Made by a program: the position numbers and the translations under genes
The notes under the pieces: generated by a model
Database searches by the model: none
The model's input: the letters and a program-made list of their open reading frames with translations, nothing else
Told to the model about the DNA's origin: nothing
NCBI RefSeq assembly: GCF_900107925.1
Contig: NZ_FNUJ01000008.1
Coordinates: 186,001 to 250,000 of the forward strand
DNA: 64,000 nt
Direction: 5' to 3'
Origin: Amycolatopsis pretoriensis
GTDB taxonomy: Bacteria > Actinomycetota > Actinomycetes > Mycobacteriales > Pseudonocardiaceae
Shown here: positions 38,635 through 47,828 of the stretch, in pieces
Numbering within the stretch: the first letter of the stretch is position 1
Layout: the number at the start of each line of letters is the position of its first letter

Positions 38635-40203
38635 ATGCGCGGTGTTGACCTCGCGATCATCGTGGTCTACCTGGCGGCGATGCCGCTGATCGGCGTGCTC
38701 GTCGGCCGGAAGCAACGGTCGGCGGCCGACTACTTCGTCGGCGAGCGCAGCCTGCCGTGGGGCGCGGTGATGCTGTCCGTGGTGGCCACGGAGACCTCGA
38801 CGCTGACCGTGATCAGCACGCCGGGCCTCGTCTTCGGCAACGCGTTCCTGTTCCTGCAGCTGGCCTTCGGCTACATCATCGGCCGGACGGTCGCCGCGTT
38901 CGTGCTGCTGCCGCGGTACTTCAAGGGCAACCTGGTCAGCGCGTACGCGTTCCTGGGCAAGCGCTTCGGCTCGGGCCTGCAGGGCACGGCGTCGGTGACG
39001 TTCGTGATCACCCGGCTGCTCGCCGAAGGTGTCCGCCTGTTCGCCGGCGCGATCCCGATCAAGGTGATCCTCGGGCACTACAACATCCACCTGGACTACT
39101 GGGTGATCGTGGTGATCCTGACCGCGCTGACGCTGATCTACGCCTACATCGGCGGGATCAAGGCGGTCGTCTGGGTCGACGTCATCCAGCTGACGCTCTA
39201 CCTTGGCGGTGCCGCGGTGGCCGCGATCGTGCTGCTGAACAAGCTGCCCGGCGACTGGATGACGCAGGCGTCCGACGACGGCAAGTTCATGCTCGTCGAC
39301 TTCACGAAGAACCTGCTGACCAGCCCGTACGCGTTCGTCACGGCGGTGCTCGGCGGCGCCGCGCTGTCGATGGCCTCGCACGGCGCCGACCAGCTGATCG
39401 CGCAGCGGCTGATGGCCACGCGCAGCCTGCGCGACGGCCAGAAGGCGCTCATCGGCAGCGGCATCATCGTCACCATCCAGTTCGCGCTGTTCCTGCTGGT
39501 CGGGGCGATGCTGTGGGTGTTCAACGGCCGCAAGTCGGTCGCGCAGCTCGGCCTGCAGAGCCCGGACGACGTGTTCTCGCGGTTCATCATCGACGACCTG
39601 CCGGTCGGCGTCTCGGGGCTGCTCATCGCGGGCGTGCTCGCGTCCACCATGGGGGCGCTCGCGTCCGCGCTCAACGCCCTTTCGACGTCCACGGTGGCCG
39701 ACCTCTACCAGCGCTTCACCAAGCGCGCGCCCGAGGATTCCAAGCTGCTGCGGCACGGTCGCATGTGGACACTGATCTGGGCGGTGGTGTTCGCGCTCTT
39801 CGCGTCGCTGTTCTCCACCACGAAGAACTCGGTCATCGAGCTGGGGCTCGCCATCACCGGCTACACCTACGGCGCGCTGCTCGGGTCGTTCCTGCTCGGC
39901 CTGCTGATCAAGAAGGCGCGGCAGGTGGACGCGATCATCGCGTTCGTCGCCACGGTCGTGGTGATGGCGTTCGTCATCCTCGGGGTGAAGTTCAGCGCGA
40001 AGACCGGCGGGCTCATCGGGATCGACTTCTCGAAGGCCGCCGGGGATCGCGTGGCCCTCGCCTACCCCTGGTACACGCTGCTGGGCGTGGTGATCACGCT
40101 GGTCGTGGGCGGGTTGCTGGCCTTGCGGCACCGGACGCCGGACCCGAAGGCGGCCGAAGCCGAAGCCGCCGGCGAAGCGGAAGCGGAAGTCCCCGCCGCC
40201 TGA
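38635..40203 (+). CDS. Sodium:solute symporter (SSS family)
   Basis: A 522-residue permease with about 13 membrane segments. SSS signatures include AADYFVGERSLPWGAVMLSVVATETSTLTVISTPG near the N-terminus and ASHGADQLIAQRLMATRSL in the middle, the latter being the classic SSS pattern. The C-terminus is a short charged Ala/Glu tail. Co-transcription with anmK suggests that the solute is a cell-wall amino sugar or anhydro sugar; this is inferred from the pairing alone. ATG at 38635 with GGAGAAG nine bases upstream. Confidence 0.9.
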   Translation: MRGVDLAIIVVYLAAMPLIGVLVGRKQRSAADYFVGERSLPWGAVMLSVVATETSTLTVISTPGLVFGNAFLFLQLAFGYIIGRTVAAFVLLPRYFKGNLVSAYAFLGKRFGSGLQGTASVTFVITRLLAEGVRLFAGAIPIKVILGHYNIHLDYWVIVVILTALTLIYAYIGGIKAVVWVDVIQLTLYLGGAAVAAIVLLNKLPGDWMTQASDDGKFMLVDFTKNLLTSPYAFVTAVLGGAALSMASHGADQLIAQRLMATRSLRDGQKALIGSGIIVTIQFALFLLVGAMLWVFNGRKSVAQLGLQSPDDVFSRFIIDDLPVGVSGLLIAGVLASTMGALASALNALSTSTVADLYQRFTKRAPEDSKLLRHGRMWTLIWAVVFALFASLFSTTKNSVIELGLAITGYTYGALLGSFLLGLLIKKARQVDAIIAFVATVVVMAFVILGVKFSAKTGGLIGIDFSKAAGDRVALAYPWYTLLGVVITLVVGGLLALRHRTPDPKAAEAEAAGEAEAEVPAA

Positions 40204-40289
40204 TCCTTCTGAACCGTTTCCGGCGGGCGCCCGTGTCGGTCTGCGGGAGCCCGCCGAGAAGCGGCGGGAGGACTTCGAAGGTGGACTTC

Positions 40290-40790
40290 ATGAAGCGGAT
40301 GACGGTGGCGCTCGCGGTCGGTGCCCTGCTGGTCGGCGGCGCGGCGACGGCTTCGGCCACCCCGGCGGGGGCGAAGGTGCCGGACGCGGTCAAGGTCCCG
40401 GCCGGCAACCGGGCGCTCGCGAGCTACCCCGCCGAAGGCGTGCAGATCTACGGGTGCGCGAGCGGCGCGTGGACGCTGATCCAGCCCGCCGCGGTGCTGA
40501 CCAGACACGGCAAGCCGGTGGCCCTGCACAGCAAGGGTCCGGTGTGGACGTCCGTTGTGGACGGCAGCACGGTCGGCGCGGCGGCGGTGGCCAACGCGCC
40601 GCGCGACGGCGCGATCCCGGAGCTGCTGCTCAAGGCCAACCTCAACACCGGTGACGGGATCTTCGGCAAGGTCACTTTCATCCAGCGGCTGAACACCCGC
40701 GGCGGCGTCGCCCCGGCCGGGACCTGCACCGACGGCGCGCAGACCGCGGTGCGCTACTCGGCCGACTACGCCTTCTGGGTCGCCGGATAA
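40290..40790 (+). CDS. Secreted DUF3455 protein
   Basis: A 166-residue exported protein: signal peptide MKRMTVALAVGALLVGGAA cleaved after ASA, then a DUF3455 domain (GNRALASYPAEGVQIYGCASGAWTLIQPAA ... HSKGPVWTSVVDGS ... LNTRGGVAPAGTCTDG). Two cysteines could form a disulfide. Function of the family is unknown. An upstream GTG (40281) is in frame, but the ATG gives a better signal peptide, with GAAGG eight bases before it. Confidence 0.85.
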   Translation: MKRMTVALAVGALLVGGAATASATPAGAKVPDAVKVPAGNRALASYPAEGVQIYGCASGAWTLIQPAAVLTRHGKPVALHSKGPVWTSVVDGSTVGAAAVANAPRDGAIPELLLKANLNTGDGIFGKVTFIQRLNTRGGVAPAGTCTDGAQTAVRYSADYAFWVAG

Positions 40791-40805
40791 GCGGATGTGC
40801 GACCC

Positions 40806-40834
40806 CTCCCGCTCCCGTAGCCTGGGAGCGGGAG
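40806..40834. terminator. 11-bp hairpin terminator
   Basis: CTCCCGCTCCC (40806-40816) and GGGAGCGGGAG (40824-40834) form a perfect stem with a 7-nt loop, 16 bp after the DUF3455 stop and before the next small gene. Confidence 0.7.
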
Positions 40835-40846
40835 AGGGGGTCTCAC

Positions 40847-41071
40847 ATGGGGTTCTTCATCGGGATCGGCGGCGTGCTCGTCGTGTTGCTGGTCATCGCC
40901 CTGGTCCTGGACCGGTCGGACCGCAAGCGCGGCGCGAAACGCGGCTTCATCACCCCGCACGGCCGCCGGGCGCGGATCGACGACGGACGCTGGGTCGGCA
41001 ACGACCTCGGCACGTTCGATGCCCGCGCGAAGCCGGACGAGCGCGCGCCGCACGAAGACGACATGCGCTGA
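40847..41071 (+). CDS. Small single-span membrane protein
   Basis: A 74-residue protein with one N-terminal membrane segment (FFIGIGGVLVVLLVIALVL, residues 3-21) and a basic, then acidic, cytoplasmic tail. It starts at ATG 40847 with GAGAGGGGG upstream and ends 7 bp from the convergent smc stop. Similar short proteins are widespread in actinobacteria; function is unknown. Confidence 0.65.
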   Translation: MGFFIGIGGVLVVLLVIALVLDRSDRKRGAKRGFITPHGRRARIDDGRWVGNDLGTFDARAKPDERAPHEDDMR

Positions 41072-41077
41072 CCTCGG

Positions 41078-44000
41078 TCAGCTGACCGGGACCGGCTCTT
41101 CCTCGGCCGTGCGCAGGCGCTGCGAGATCACCTTGGTGATGCCGTCGCCCTGCATGCTCACGCCGTAGAGCGCGTCGGCGATCTCCATGGTCGGCTTCTG
41201 GTGGGTGATGATGATCAGCTGCGAGGAGTCGCGCAGCTGCTCCAGCAGCCCGATCAGGCGGCGCATGTTGGTGTCGTCGAGGGCGGCCTCGACCTCGTCC
41301 ATGACGTAGAAGGGTGAGGGCCGGGCACGGAAGATCGCGACCAGCATGCCCACCGCGACCAGCGACTTCTCGCCACCCGACAGCAGCGACAGCCGCTTCA
41401 CCTTCTTGCCCGGCGGGCGCGCTTCGACGTCGACGCCGGTGGCCAGCAGGTCGTCCGGCTCGGTGAGGACCATCCGGCCCTCGCCGCCGGGGAAAAGCAC
41501 GCCGAACACCGTCTCGAACTCGCGCGCCACGTCGGCGTACGCGCCGGCGAAGACCTCGAGGATCTTCTCGTCGACCTGCTTGATGACGGCTTCGAGGTCC
41601 TTGCGGGTGTCCTTGAGGTCTTCCAGCTGCGTGGAGAGGAACTTGTACCGCTCCTCCAGCGCCGCGAACTCCTCCAGGGCAAGGGGGTTCACCTTGCCCA
41701 GCAACGACAAGTCCTTCTCGGCGCGCTTGGCGCGGCGGGCCTGCGTGTCGCGGTCGTACGGCATGGGCGGCGGCGCGGTGACGTCTTCGCCGCGCTCCTT
41801 GGCCGCCTCGTACTCGGCCATCTCGCCCGCGCTCGGCGGGACCGGGACGTCCGGGCCGTACTCCTGGACCAGGTCGGTGAGGCCGATGCCGAAGTCCTCG
41901 GCGATCTTCGCTTCCAGGGTCTCCAGCCGCAGCCGCTGCTCGGCGCGCAGGACCTCGTCACGGTGGACGGCGTCGGTCAGCTTCTCCAGCTCGCCGGTCA
42001 GCTCGCGGACCTTGGCGCGGACACCGGTCAGCGCCTGCTCGCGGCTCTGGCGGCGGGCCTGGACCTGGTCGCGTTCGGTGGCCGCGCGCTGGACGGAGTG
42101 CTCGATGCGGTCGAGGGCCAGCTCGCCGCCGTTGACGACGGCGTTGGCGATCTCGGCGCCCCGCTTGCGGGCCGTGGCGGCGCGCTCGGCGCGCTCGCGG
42201 GCCTGCTGCTCGGCGTGCGCGGCGCGGCGGAGGCCTTCGGCCTTGCCGGCGATGCTGCGCGCCCGCTCTTCGGCGGTGCGCTGCGCGAGCCGCGCTTCCA
42301 TCTCCTCCTGCCGGACGACGGCCAGCTCCTCGACGGCGGCGTCGCGCTCGGCGGTGTCCGGGTCGTCCTCGACGGGCTGCTCGGCGACGGCGGCGAGGCG
42401 TTCCTCCAGCTCGGCGAGCTGGGCCAGCGCCTGCTCGCGGCTCTGCTCGACCTTCGCGCGCTGGCCGGCGAAGCGTTCCACCTCGGCCTGCGCCTGGCGG
42501 GCCGCCTGCTGCAGCCGGTTGAGGCGCTCCGAGGACCGGGCCTTGCGGACCTTGGCCTCACCGAGAGCGTCCTTGGCCTGCGACACCTCTTCGCGACGTG
42601 CCTGCTGCTCGGCACGGGCGCCTTCCAGCTCGGCCGCGTAGCGCTCCAGCGAGCGTTCGGCCGTGCGGAGCCGGTCCCCCGCCTCGTCGACGGCCGCTTG
42701 CACCTCGATGACGCTCTCGCGCTTGCCGGAGCCGCCGATCGCCCAGCGGGCGCCGAACACGTCGCCCTCGGCGGTGACCGCGCGGACGTCCGGGTGCACC
42801 GCGACCAGGTGGCGGGCCGCGTCGAGGTCGCGGACCAGGGCGAGCTTGTCGAGGGCCTGCTCGACGGCGGGCCGCAGCTGCGCGGGCGCCGTGACGACCT
42901 CGCGGGCCCAGCGCGCGCCTTCCGGCAGCGACGGCCACGAGTAGGTGTCCACAGTGGACTCAGGCCCGCCGAGCAGGATGCCCGCGCGGCCGGAATCCGT
43001 GTCCTTCAAGTACTTCAGGGCGCGCAGGGCGTCTTCGCCGCCGGTGACGGCGACCGCGTCGGCGACCGGGCCGAGGGCCGCGGCCAGCGCGACCTCGTAC
43101 CCGGGCTCGACGGTGAGCAGCGCGGCGACCGAGCCGAGCAGGCCCGGCAGCTCGTGGGACGCGCCGAGCAGCGCGCCCGCGCCGTCCTTGCGCCGCAGGC
43201 CCATCGACAGCGCTTCGACACGCGCCTTCTCCGACGCGATCTCGCGCTCGGCCGTGCGTTCGGCCTTGACCAGCTCTTCGACGCGCGCCTTGGCCGCGTT
43301 GTTGGCCTCGACCGCGCGGTCGTGGCGGTCCATCAGCCCGGCGTCGTCGGACTCCTCGACGCCGCCCTCGGCCTTGGCCGTCTCCAGCTCTTCGACGGCG
43401 ATCTCGGCGCGCTCGGCGGCTTCTTCGAGGGAGACGCTGAGGCGGTCGATCTCGTCGGAGGTGGCGCCGTTCTTGCTGCGCAGCGCCTCGACCTGGCCGG
43501 TCAGCTTGGCCATGCCCTCGCGGCGGTCGGCGATGGCGCGGACGGCGGCCCAGTGCGCGCGCTCGGCGGCCTGGACGCGCTGTTCGAGGTCCTCGCGCCG
43601 CAGCACGGTCTGGGCGAGCAGCTCCCGGGCCTCCATGACGGCCTCGTTGAGCTCTTCCTCCTGCTCGGCGACGCGCTCGGCCTCTTCGAGGAGTTCCTCG
43701 GGGTCGCGGCCGCCGGTCGACGTCGAGACGTCGGCCGAGAGGTGGCGCTGCCGCTCGATGGCGAGCCGGACGGTGCCGCGCAGGCGTTCGGCCAGCGCGG
43801 ACAGCTTGTACCAGGTCTCCTGCGCGGTCTGCAGCATCGGAGCGTCCTCGGCGAGCGAGGCCTCCAGCTCGGCTTCCTCGGCGGAGACGAGCTCGAGGTG
43901 CTGCTCGACCTCGGCGCGGCGCTGGCGGGCGGTGCGCTCGTCGGCTTCGTCGCGCTCGATGGTGGTCCGCTGGGTGACCAGGTCGTCGGCGAGCAGGCGC

Positions 44001-44680
44001 AGGCGGGAGTCGCGCAGCTCGGACTGCACCGACTGGGCCTTGCGGGCGATCTCGGCCTGCTTGCCCAGGGGCTTGAGCTGGCGGCGCAGCTCGGTGGTGA
44101 GGTCGCCGAGGCGGTCGAGGTTGCCCTGCATGTTGGCCAGCTTGCGCAGGGTCTGTTCCTTGCGCTTGCGGTGCTTGAGGACGCCGGCGGCCTCTTCGAT
44201 GAAGGCGCGGCGCTCCTCGGGCTTGGATTCGAGGATCGCCGAGAGCTGGCCCTGTCCGACGATGACGTGCATCTCGCGGCCGATGCCGGAGTCCGAGAGC
44301 AGCTCCTGGACGTCCATCAGGCGGCAGCGGTCGCCGTTGATCTCGTACTCGCTGGCGCCGTCGCGGAACATCCGGCGGGTGATCGACACCTCGGCGTACT
44401 CGATCGGGAGCGCGCCGTCGGCGTTGTCGATGGTGAGGGTGACCTCGGCGCGGCCGAGCGGGGCGCGGCCCGCCGTGCCGGCGAAGATGACGTCCTCCAT
44501 CTTGCCGCCGCGCAGGTCCTTGGCGCCCTGGGTGCCCATGACCCAGCGCAGGGCGTCCAGCACGTTGGACTTGCCCGAGCCGTTCGGCCCGACCACGCAG
44601 GTGATACCCGGCTCGAAGCGCAGCGTGGTGGCCGAGGCGAAGGACTTGAAGCCCTTGAGCGTCAGGCTTTTCAGGTGCAC
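41078..44680 (-). CDS. smc: Chromosome segregation protein SMC
   Basis: A 1200-residue SMC ATPase. Walker A is GPNGSGKSNVLDALRW (about 33-48); long coiled coils flank a hinge (about 510-670, containing AVTGGEDALRALKYLKD); the C-terminal head has the ABC signature LSLLSGGEKSLVAVGML and Walker B FYVMDEVEAALDD. Together with ScpAB it loads at parS and compacts the chromosome. The ATG at 44680 is the normal N-terminus MHLKSLTLKGFKSFA. It is normally followed by ftsY; here ftsY is 3.8 kb further on. Confidence 0.97.
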   Translation of the reverse strand: MHLKSLTLKGFKSFASATTLRFEPGITCVVGPNGSGKSNVLDALRWVMGTQGAKDLRGGKMEDVIFAGTAGRAPLGRAEVTLTIDNADGALPIEYAEVSITRRMFRDGASEYEINGDRCRLMDVQELLSDSGIGREMHVIVGQGQLSAILESKPEERRAFIEEAAGVLKHRKRKEQTLRKLANMQGNLDRLGDLTTELRRQLKPLGKQAEIARKAQSVQSELRDSRLRLLADDLVTQRTTIERDEADERTARQRRAEVEQHLELVSAEEAELEASLAEDAPMLQTAQETWYKLSALAERLRGTVRLAIERQRHLSADVSTSTGGRDPEELLEEAERVAEQEEELNEAVMEARELLAQTVLRREDLEQRVQAAERAHWAAVRAIADRREGMAKLTGQVEALRSKNGATSDEIDRLSVSLEEAAERAEIAVEELETAKAEGGVEESDDAGLMDRHDRAVEANNAAKARVEELVKAERTAEREIASEKARVEALSMGLRRKDGAGALLGASHELPGLLGSVAALLTVEPGYEVALAAALGPVADAVAVTGGEDALRALKYLKDTDSGRAGILLGGPESTVDTYSWPSLPEGARWAREVVTAPAQLRPAVEQALDKLALVRDLDAARHLVAVHPDVRAVTAEGDVFGARWAIGGSGKRESVIEVQAAVDEAGDRLRTAERSLERYAAELEGARAEQQARREEVSQAKDALGEAKVRKARSSERLNRLQQAARQAQAEVERFAGQRAKVEQSREQALAQLAELEERLAAVAEQPVEDDPDTAERDAAVEELAVVRQEEMEARLAQRTAEERARSIAGKAEGLRRAAHAEQQARERAERAATARKRGAEIANAVVNGGELALDRIEHSVQRAATERDQVQARRQSREQALTGVRAKVRELTGELEKLTDAVHRDEVLRAEQRLRLETLEAKIAEDFGIGLTDLVQEYGPDVPVPPSAGEMAEYEAAKERGEDVTAPPPMPYDRDTQARRAKRAEKDLSLLGKVNPLALEEFAALEERYKFLSTQLEDLKDTRKDLEAVIKQVDEKILEVFAGAYADVAREFETVFGVLFPGGEGRMVLTEPDDLLATGVDVEARPPGKKVKRLSLLSGGEKSLVAVGMLVAIFRARPSPFYVMDEVEAALDDTNMRRLIGLLEQLRDSSQLIIITHQKPTMEIADALYGVSMQGDGITKVISQRLRTAEEEPVPVS

Positions 44681-44781
44681 TGGGTGCTGACCCCTCTGGC
44701 TGCCGGTACTGGCGATTCAATCGTCCCAGGCTACCCGGGGGCCCCGGTGGGCCGCCGGACGCGCCCCCTCATCGGCGCGGC

Positions 44782-45069
44782 CTACCGCTCGAGGAAGCCG
44801 GTGAGTCCCCCTTTCGGGTCGGACCAGCGCTCGACGACGGTCTCCACACTTCCGGGTGATTCTCCGGACCGCAGGGCGGCGAGCAACCGCTCACAGTGGT
44901 CTCGATCACCCTCCGCTATGACCTCGACACGCCCGTCGGGCATGTTGCGGGCACTGCCGACCAGCCCCAGTTCGAGCGCACGGCTGCGGGTCCACCAGCG
45001 AAAACCGACACCCTGGACGCGACCGCGCACCCACGCCGTCAACCGCGTGTTCGTTTGTTCCTCACTCAC
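44782..45069 (-). CDS. acyP: Acylphosphatase
   Basis: A 95-residue acylphosphatase. The active site is VRGRVQGVGFRWWTRSRALELGLVGSARNMPDGRVEV, with the phosphate-loop Arg and the conserved Asn. It hydrolyses carboxyl-phosphate bonds such as acetyl phosphate. The chosen start is GTG 45069, with AAGGA seven bases upstream; a further GTG seven codons earlier lacks a site. It lies about 100 bp upstream of smc on the same strand, the arrangement common in actinobacteria. Confidence 0.92.
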   Translation of the reverse strand: MSEEQTNTRLTAWVRGRVQGVGFRWWTRSRALELGLVGSARNMPDGRVEVIAEGDRDHCERLLAALRSGESPGSVETVVERWSDPKGGLTGFLER

Positions 45070-45256
45070 GCTTTCATCCTTTCCGGACACTCCGACTGCG
45101 CACAGTGATCGCGCAGGCCCACTACCTGGGCGAATGCGGCACCGACGGTGATAACCTCGCCGCCGAGGTCGTCCTCCCGGGTTCCCCCGCCCGGGGAGGC
45201 AGTAATCGATTCACCGGCCTCGACCGCGCCTCTCCCGAACCCCCGAGGAGCCTGCA

Positions 45257-45874
45257 ATGCCCCGCCCCGACGGGTCCGCCTCGAACTCCCCCGTGACCAG
45301 GATCGACACCGCCCCGCCGAAGAGCAGCAAACCGAACCGCACCGGGTACGTCGTGCTCGGGGTGGCCGGTCTGGTGGTCGCGACCGCGTTCGCCGCGGTC
45401 GCCGAGCTCGCCGGCCCGGACCCGGCCGGCACCGCGGGCGGCACCGGTGGCACCGGCGGCCAGGGAACCTCGCAGGCCGGGTTGCAGACGGTGCCGAACA
45501 CCCCGTCGTCCGCCGGCCCGTCGACCGTGGGCGGCGCGCCGACGTCGAGCGAGTCGGCGACGTCCTCGACCGCGCCGAGCACGGTGGTGTCGATCAGCCC
45601 GGACGGCAAGACCACGACCACGGTGGTCACCCACGCCGACCCGCCCCCACCCCCACGCGACGACACGGGCAACCCGCCCCCGGTGACGACTTCTTCACCG
45701 AAGCCGCCGCCGACGACCAAGACCACCACACCGACGACGCCGACCACGTCGGAGGACCCGACGCCCCCGACTTCGACGACCTCCGGCGGGGGCGGCACCA
45801 GCACCGCAGGTTCGCCGTCGCCGAGCACGCCCGACTCCCCGACCACGGGCGGAAGCACCGCGCACGCTCAGTAA
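45257..45874 (+). CDS. Thr/Pro/Ser-rich single-pass surface protein
   Basis: A 205-residue protein: a 30-residue basic N-terminus, one membrane segment (GYVVLGVAGLVVATAFAAVAEL, about 29-50), then about 150 residues dominated by Thr, Pro, Ser and Gly (TTTTVVTHADPPPPPR, SSPKPPPTTKTTTPTTPTT). The extracellular part looks like a mucin-like, possibly O-mannosylated spacer. No known domain. GAGGAG six bases before ATG; a GATAAC -10 candidate at about 45151. It ends 11 bp before copy 2 of the 87-bp element. Confidence 0.75.
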   Translation: MPRPDGSASNSPVTRIDTAPPKSSKPNRTGYVVLGVAGLVVATAFAAVAELAGPDPAGTAGGTGGTGGQGTSQAGLQTVPNTPSSAGPSTVGGAPTSSESATSSTAPSTVVSISPDGKTTTTVVTHADPPPPPRDDTGNPPPVTTSSPKPPPTTKTTTPTTPTTSEDPTPPTSTTSGGGGTSTAGSPSPSTPDSPTTGGSTAHAQ

Positions 45875-45885
45875 ACCGAGTCCCA

Positions 45886-45972
45886 AGCGCCCCAATGTGG
45901 CCTTCGGTGCGTCTGACGCACCGAAGGCCACATTGGGTGCGTCAGACGCAACCAAGGCCACATTGGGGCGCT
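45886..45972. repeat. 87-bp hairpin element, copy 2 (reverse orientation)
   Basis: Reverse complement of the element at 2021-2107, differing only at the central base of the inner stem. Outer arms are AGCGCCCCAATGTGGCCTT (45886-45904) and its complement (45954-45972). It separates the convergent surface-protein and TetR genes. Confidence 0.9.
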
Positions 45973-45981
45973 TGAGCCGGG

Positions 45982-46623
45982 TCAGGCCAGGATCGCCGCG
46001 ATGACCGCGTCGCGCAGGAACTTTCCGTAGCGCTCCGGGGGCCAGCCGCGCTCCAGGCACAGCAGCTCGTACTGCTCCGGCCCGTGGTAGGTCCACAGCA
46101 CGTCCCGGACGTCGTCGGCGGCCAAGCCCGGCTTGACCTGCCCGGTCGCCAGCAAGTCGGCCGAAAAGTACGTCATCGCCGTCAGCATCTCCGCCCGCAT
46201 CTGGGCCCACACCTCGGCGGCCGCCGGGTCGGCCGCGGCCGCGTCGCGGGCCAGCAGCTGGACCGGGAACACGACCGGCGCGATCGCCGTGAGGTGCTCG
46301 AAGTACATCGCGATCTTGCGGGCGGCGGCCGGCTCGGCCTGGATCGCCGCGATGAAGTCGCGGCCGGCGATCGGGACGTCCTCGTCGTCGCCCGCGACGG
46401 TGACGTCGAAGACCACCTTGAGCAGCGTCGCCTTGTTCGCGAAGGCCTTGTAGACCGTCTGCACCGCGACGCCCGCGGCCTTCGCCACCTCGGGCATCGC
46501 CGTGCCCGCGTACCCCTTCTCCCGGAAGAGCCCCAACGCCGCCACCAGGATCCGGCGGCGGTTCTCGCGCGCCTGCTCCTGGCGTCGCGACGTGTCGTAA
46601 CGGCGCTTGACAGGCTCAGTCAT
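45982..46623 (-). CDS. TetR/AcrR-family regulator
   Basis: A 213-residue repressor. The HTH is RRRILVAALGLFREKGYAGTAMPEVAKAAGVAVQTVYKAFANKATLL (about 22-68). The C-terminal domain has no recognisable ligand motif. It is divergent from the flavoenzyme gene at 46689, and two TAGA-N6-TCTA sites fill the gap, so it probably represses both. The ATG at 46623 lies next to the first operator. Confidence 0.88.
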   Translation of the reverse strand: MTEPVKRRYDTSRRQEQARENRRRILVAALGLFREKGYAGTAMPEVAKAAGVAVQTVYKAFANKATLLKVVFDVTVAGDDEDVPIAGRDFIAAIQAEPAAARKIAMYFEHLTAIAPVVFPVQLLARDAAAADPAAAEVWAQMRAEMLTAMTYFSADLLATGQVKPGLAADDVRDVLWTYHGPEQYELLCLERGWPPERYGKFLRDAVIAAILA

Positions 46624-46628
46624 TTAGG

Positions 46629-46661
46629 TAGAGACTCCTCTATCAAATAGACGTCCATCTA
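46629..46661. promoter_or_regulatory. Tandem TetR operators (TAGA-N6-TCTA, two copies)
   Basis: TAGA-gactcc-TCTA (46629-46642) and TAGA-cgtcca-TCTA (46648-46661) have centres 19 bp apart in the 65-bp gap between the TetR gene and the flavoenzyme gene, placing two dimers on nearly the same DNA face. Confidence 0.7.
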
Positions 46662-46688
46662 TCATGACACCCTGAGGGGGCGCTGACC

Positions 46689-47828
46689 ATGATGGGACAA
46701 GCCACCACCGACGCCGTGACCGCCGCGCGGGAGCTCGCACCCGAGCTGAGCGCGCGGGCCGTCGAAGCCGAACGGCTGCAGACGCTGCCGCGCGACCTCG
46801 TCGAGAAGGCGCGGGAAGCCGGGCTCTTCCGCCTGGCGACACCGCGCGCTCTCGGCGGGCGGGAGCTGCCGCCCGCCGAGCTCGTCGAAGTCGTCGAGGA
46901 GCTGTCTCGCGCCGACGGGTCCGCGGGCTGGACGATCACCATCGGCAACGGCTCGGCGTTCCTCGCCTGGCTCGACCCCGCGGTCGCCGCGGAGCTCGTC
47001 GCCGGCACGCCGGACCCGATCGGCGGCGGCGTCTTCGCGCCGATGGGCCGCCTCACCCCGGACGGCGCCGGCAAGTTCGCGTTCGCCGGCCGGTGGGGGT
47101 TCTGCAGCGGCAGCCCGCACACCGATCTGTTCTTCAACGGCGCCTTCGCCGGCGGCGACCCGCGGGACTGGCGGCTCGCCGCCGTGCCGGCCACCCAGGT
47201 CCGGGTGGTCGAGAACTGGGACGTCAGCGGCCTGCGCGGCACCGGCAGCCACGACGTCGAGATCGACGCCGTCGTGCGCGAGGAGCACACGATCTCGCCG
47301 TTCACGAACCCGGCGCGCCACGACGGGCCGCTGTGGCGGTTCCCGTTCTTCACGTTCATCGGCACGCTGATGGCGGGCGTCCCGCTCGGCATCGCCCGGC
47401 GCGCGCTGGACGAGTTCACCGGGTTCGCCCCGGCCAAGTTCCGCCCGCCGGGCCCGGGCCCGATCGCCGAGGACGGCGACGTCCAGGTGGCCTTGACCAG
47501 GGCCGAGGGCGAGCTGCGCTCGGCCCGCGCGTTCGTGTTCGACGCGCTGGGCACGCTGTGGGAGACGGCGTGCGCGGGCGACGTGCCGGACGCGGCCCAG
47601 CGGGGGCAGTTCCTGCTGTCGACGCAGCAGGCGATGCGGGCGGCGCTGAGCGCGGTGAACATCGCCTTCGGCTTCGCCGGAGCGGGCGCGCTGCACGCGG
47701 ACCAGCCGGTGCAACGGTGTTTCCGCGACCTGCACGCGGCGTCCCAGCACATCTACTTCTCCGCGGCGGCGTCGAAGAGGTACGCCAAGCTGCGGTTCGG
47801 GATCGACCAGCCGACCTTCTGGTTCTAG
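46689..47828 (+). CDS. Acyl-CoA dehydrogenase-fold flavoenzyme (HsaA/DszC-like)
   Basis: A 379-residue protein of the acyl-CoA dehydrogenase superfamily. The N-terminal helical part (ETLPRDLVEKAREAGLFRL-type, LQTLPRDLVEKAREAGLF; PRALGGRELPP) and the beta part with WGFCSGSPHTDLFFNGA and NWDVSGLRGTGSHDVEI match the subgroup of FMNH2-dependent monooxygenases (HsaA, DszC, HpaB-like C) more than true dehydrogenases, since no catalytic Glu is evident. It probably hydroxylates an aromatic or small cyclic substrate with a separate reductase, which is not encoded nearby. Divergent TetR gene upstream; the stop TAG overlaps the convergent TAG (CTAG). Confidence 0.8.
   Translation: MMGQATTDAVTAARELAPELSARAVEAERLQTLPRDLVEKAREAGLFRLATPRALGGRELPPAELVEVVEELSRADGSAGWTITIGNGSAFLAWLDPAVAAELVAGTPDPIGGGVFAPMGRLTPDGAGKFAFAGRWGFCSGSPHTDLFFNGAFAGGDPRDWRLAAVPATQVRVVENWDVSGLRGTGSHDVEIDAVVREEHTISPFTNPARHDGPLWRFPFFTFIGTLMAGVPLGIARRALDEFTGFAPAKFRPPGPGPIAEDGDVQVALTRAEGELRSARAFVFDALGTLWETACAGDVPDAAQRGQFLLSTQQAMRAALSAVNIAFGFAGAGALHADQPVQRCFRDLHAASQHIYFSAAASKRYAKLRFGIDQPTFWF

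Noticed and set aside
41963..45151. Open frame of more than 1000 codons on the plus strand over smc
   Set aside because: It is the antisense of smc; the composition is Leu/Gly/Arg-rich without domain motifs, and the minus strand encodes a complete SMC protein.
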